Shown here in pieces: positions 6,297 through 7,844 of a stretch of 7,844 nucleotides of DNA. Numbering within the stretch: position 1 is the stretch's first letter; every line of letters begins with the position of its first letter. Location: assembly GCA_964462445.1 (NCBI GenBank), contig CAYWXG010000069.1, forward strand, positions 1 to 7,844, given 5' to 3'. This stretch comes from JAGBWK01 sp964462445. Lineage in GTDB: Bacteria > Bacteroidota > Bacteroidia > Bacteroidales > Muribaculaceae. The translations under genes and the position numbers were made by a program. A model generated the notes under the pieces. The model searched no databases. It was not told the origin of the DNA and was given only the letters and a program-made list of their open reading frames with translations.

Positions 6297-6807
6297 ATGA
6301 AAGATGAACTTCTGACATCGGTATTTATGCGTATCAAAGGACGTCTGCGATTGACCGCCCAGCGCATTGTAAACGACGATGCTGTAGATGATGCTCTACA
6401 GGAGGCGTTTATGCGACTGTGGAGTCGACGCTCTGACTTTGATTCTTCGAATATTATAGAAGGGGTAGCGGTTACTACTGTGCGCAATATATGCTTAGAT
6501 ACCCTTCGCCGAAATGCAGTGCGACGTTATGACGATATCGATGAGACACCTTCAGCCGTAGCTGTTATTGATGATGACTCGGAGGAAATTCAAGCTCAAT
6601 GCGAGCTTTATGGCGAAGTCTCGGCCCTTATAAATAGCCAATTGTCGGAACGTGACCGCAGAATTCTCTACCTTCGCGACCGTGAGTGATGGGTGGGAAA
6701 TGGATGAAATTGCACAAGAAATGGGCATTTCTGAGGCGAATGTGCGTGTGATTCTTTCGCGCTCCCGAAAAACGATACGTCAAATATATCTCAAAGGGAA
6801 ACACTGA
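6297..6807 (+). pseudogene. ECF-type RNA polymerase sigma-70 factor, frameshifted before region 4
   Basis: The first part encodes sigma region 2: the LRLTAQRIVNDDAVDDALQEAF segment at about residues 17-38 with the DDALQEAFMRLW core, and TVRNICLDTLRR at 61-72. The frame then meets TGA at 6687-6689. From 6694 the +1 frame continues with WEMDEIAQEMGISEANVRV and SRSRKTIRQIYL, a standard region 4 helix-turn-helix, to TGA at 6805-6807. The break contains GTGAGTGA (6682-6689); removing one GTGA gives LRDRDGWEMDEIAQ in one frame and a 168-residue protein of normal ECF size. I chose the ATG at 6297; a GTG at 6288 is in frame, but the predicted promoter would start transcription there. The restored stop lies one base before the anti-sigma-like ATG. 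Without region 4 the product should not recognise a -35 element. Low-rate restart at GTG 6682 is possible but unproven. Confidence 0.85.
6682..6689 (+). repeat. Tandem GTGA duplication that breaks the sigma gene
   Basis: Two adjacent GTGA units occupy 6682-6685 and 6686-6689. One unit would keep the sigma frame open (CGT GAT GGG TGG); two units introduce TGA and shift the downstream frame by +1. A single four-base duplication is the simplest explanation. Confidence 0.7.
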
Positions 6808-6808
6808 T

Positions 6809-7387
6809 ATGGGAACAATTAAAAACAACTACAATCGAGAAGCTCTGTTGCGACTTATCGACCGTTATTTTGAAGCGGAAACTTCCCTCGAAGAGGAACG
6901 CTATCTTCGTCAACTATTAGTTGAAACCGACTGTGACGATACCGCCGTAGAGGCAGCTCGTGCTGTGATGGGTGTGTTTGCCATTGACCGCAAGATAGCC
7001 GATTGCAAGTCGCAAAAATCAGTTCTTAAACCCCAACGTAAATTGAGAGGAGCTCATTGGGCTGTAATTTCAGCGGTAGCCTCGGTCGCGATTATTATCG
7101 TGGCAGTTGTTCCCTTGATGAATAATGGTCAGAGTTCTAATCAAGAAATGTTGTCGGTGGCTTACGCCGGGGATTTGCACGACTCCATAGTGCAGCCGAC
7201 TTCAGTCGAAAACACTCTTGATGCGCATCATAATTCTATGGCGATGATGACAATCAACAGTCCGGAAAGTCCCGCCGAAATAGATGCGTTGATTAAGAGT
7301 GAATTAGGTCTTATGGTTGAAGCTCAGAATTCAGTATACGAGTCAGTGGTAAACGACATCGCAACTATCTCGTCAATAATGAAATAA
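6809..7387 (+). CDS. Putative anti-sigma factor, single-pass membrane protein
   Basis: The product is 192 residues. The cytoplasmic N-terminal part contains LLRLIDRYFEAETSLEEERYLRQLL at about residues 13-37, a helical pattern I associate with membrane proteins following ECF sigma genes in Bacteroidales. A single transmembrane segment lies at about 84-105 (WAVISAVASVAIIIVAVVPL), preceded by basic residues (KPQRKLR), so the N-terminus should be cytoplasmic and residues 106-192 periplasmic. The C-terminal part is helical and acidic. No zinc-binding HxxxCxxC motif is present, so it is not a ZAS-type anti-sigma factor. The role is inferred from the position one base after the sigma gene and from topology. 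The gene is intact even though its presumed sigma partner is broken. No Shine-Dalgarno sequence precedes it, so it may depend on translation of the sigma gene. Confidence 0.7.
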   Translation: MGTIKNNYNREALLRLIDRYFEAETSLEEERYLRQLLVETDCDDTAVEAARAVMGVFAIDRKIADCKSQKSVLKPQRKLRGAHWAVISAVASVAIIIVAVVPLMNNGQSSNQEMLSVAYAGDLHDSIVQPTSVENTLDAHHNSMAMMTINSPESPAEIDALIKSELGLMVEAQNSVYESVVNDIATISSIMK

Positions 7388-7404
7388 TTAAAAATGCGAT
7401 AATA

Positions 7405-7794
7405 ATGAAAAGAATCATCTCTCTATTGATGCTTTGGGTGATAGGAGTTCCAATTTCGATTGCCCAGGGCCAACTAAATATAGCGAAGATATTTGATGGC
7501 AGGTATCACGATGAATCGCGGGCGAGCGAAACGCAAATTTCCGGCGATAAGTTGAGCCCGTATTCACTAACTCTTTATCGGTCTTTGACTCTAACGGATA
7601 TGCCCGAAGAGGCCGCTAAAATAGAGCCATTGGTGACTCGAGATGGAGCTAAGGCTATTGACCGCGAAGTCTCTTATAGAGATGGGGGATTGTACTATGG
7701 ATTTTATCAATTACAATGTCGCGGCGCAAAACAATGCTATCTTTTTTATCTTAACCAAAATCGTGCTAAGGGGAATAAGATTATTATTATTTAA
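7405..7794 (+). CDS. Secreted DUF6108-like protein, possibly short at the C-terminus
   Basis: This protein has 129 residues and a signal peptide (KRIISLLMLWVIGVPISIA, cleavage near residue 20-22). The mature part has GQLNIAKIFDGRY at 22-34, DKLSPYSLTLYRSLTL at 48-63, an IEPLVTRDGAKAIDREV segment at 73-89 and GGLYYGFYQLQ at 94-104. These match the pattern I remember for DUF6108 proteins, which often lie in Bacteroidales sigma/anti-sigma operons; function unknown. It ends abruptly in KGNKIIII, where I expect the family to continue with another short strand and helix. The frame beyond the stop stays open for 16 codons to the window edge, but the residues do not clearly resemble the family. The start lies 17 bases after the anti-sigma-like gene. 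Confidence 0.65.
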   Translation: MKRIISLLMLWVIGVPISIAQGQLNIAKIFDGRYHDESRASETQISGDKLSPYSLTLYRSLTLTDMPEEAAKIEPLVTRDGAKAIDREVSYRDGGLYYGFYQLQCRGAKQCYLFYLNQNRAKGNKIIII

Positions 7795-7844
7795 CGTGAA
7801 TTCGACGAAAATAATCAAAAGAGTGTCAGTTGGTTATCAACAAC

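Noticed and set aside
6681..6693. Programmed +1 frameshift like that of prfB in the sigma gene
   Set aside because: The codon before TGA is GAG; a tRNA moved by one base would face AGT and could not re-pair well. No Shine-Dalgarno-like stimulator lies just upstream. A GTGA duplication explains the break more simply.

Overview
The window looks like chromosomal DNA from a Bacteroidales bacterium, possibly near Muribaculaceae, although that family assignment is inference. The evidence is two Bacteroidota-style -7 elements (TAnnTTTG), the near absence of Shine-Dalgarno sequences, a DUF3078-type outer-membrane protein, and a sigma / anti-sigma / DUF6108-like cassette. Gene density is high and no stretch over 300 bases lacks a gene. 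I see no tRNA, rRNA, CRISPR array, insertion sequence or phage gene.

Left part (1-2714, minus strand): one probable operon read right to left: pheS (phenylalanyl-tRNA synthetase alpha), crcB (fluoride channel), nth (endonuclease III) and a TRIC-family cation channel cut by the left edge. crcB and nth overlap by an ATGA, and the other gaps are 21 and 27 bases. The first gene is essential for translation; the rest serve fluoride export, base excision repair and probably cation movement.

Centre (2715-6223): a 154-base divergent intergenic region carries back-to-back promoters, then a plus-strand run of four genes. These are a large DUF3078-like outer-membrane protein, two small secreted proteins of unknown function joined by an ATGA overlap, and a formate/nitrite transporter (FNT family) with all key pore residues. 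Gaps are 32 bases or less, so they are probably co-transcribed.

Right part (6224-7844): a candidate ECF-type promoter drives a sigma-factor cassette. The sigma gene is disrupted just before region 4 by what looks like a tandem duplication of GTGA at 6682-6689. Its partner genes, a single-pass membrane protein resembling an anti-sigma factor and a secreted DUF6108-like protein, remain open. Restoring the frame gives a normal ECF-size protein of 168 residues whose stop lies one base before the anti-sigma start. This broken regulator with an apparently self-recognised promoter is the most notable thing in the window. I found no evidence of a wholly new defence or mobile system.
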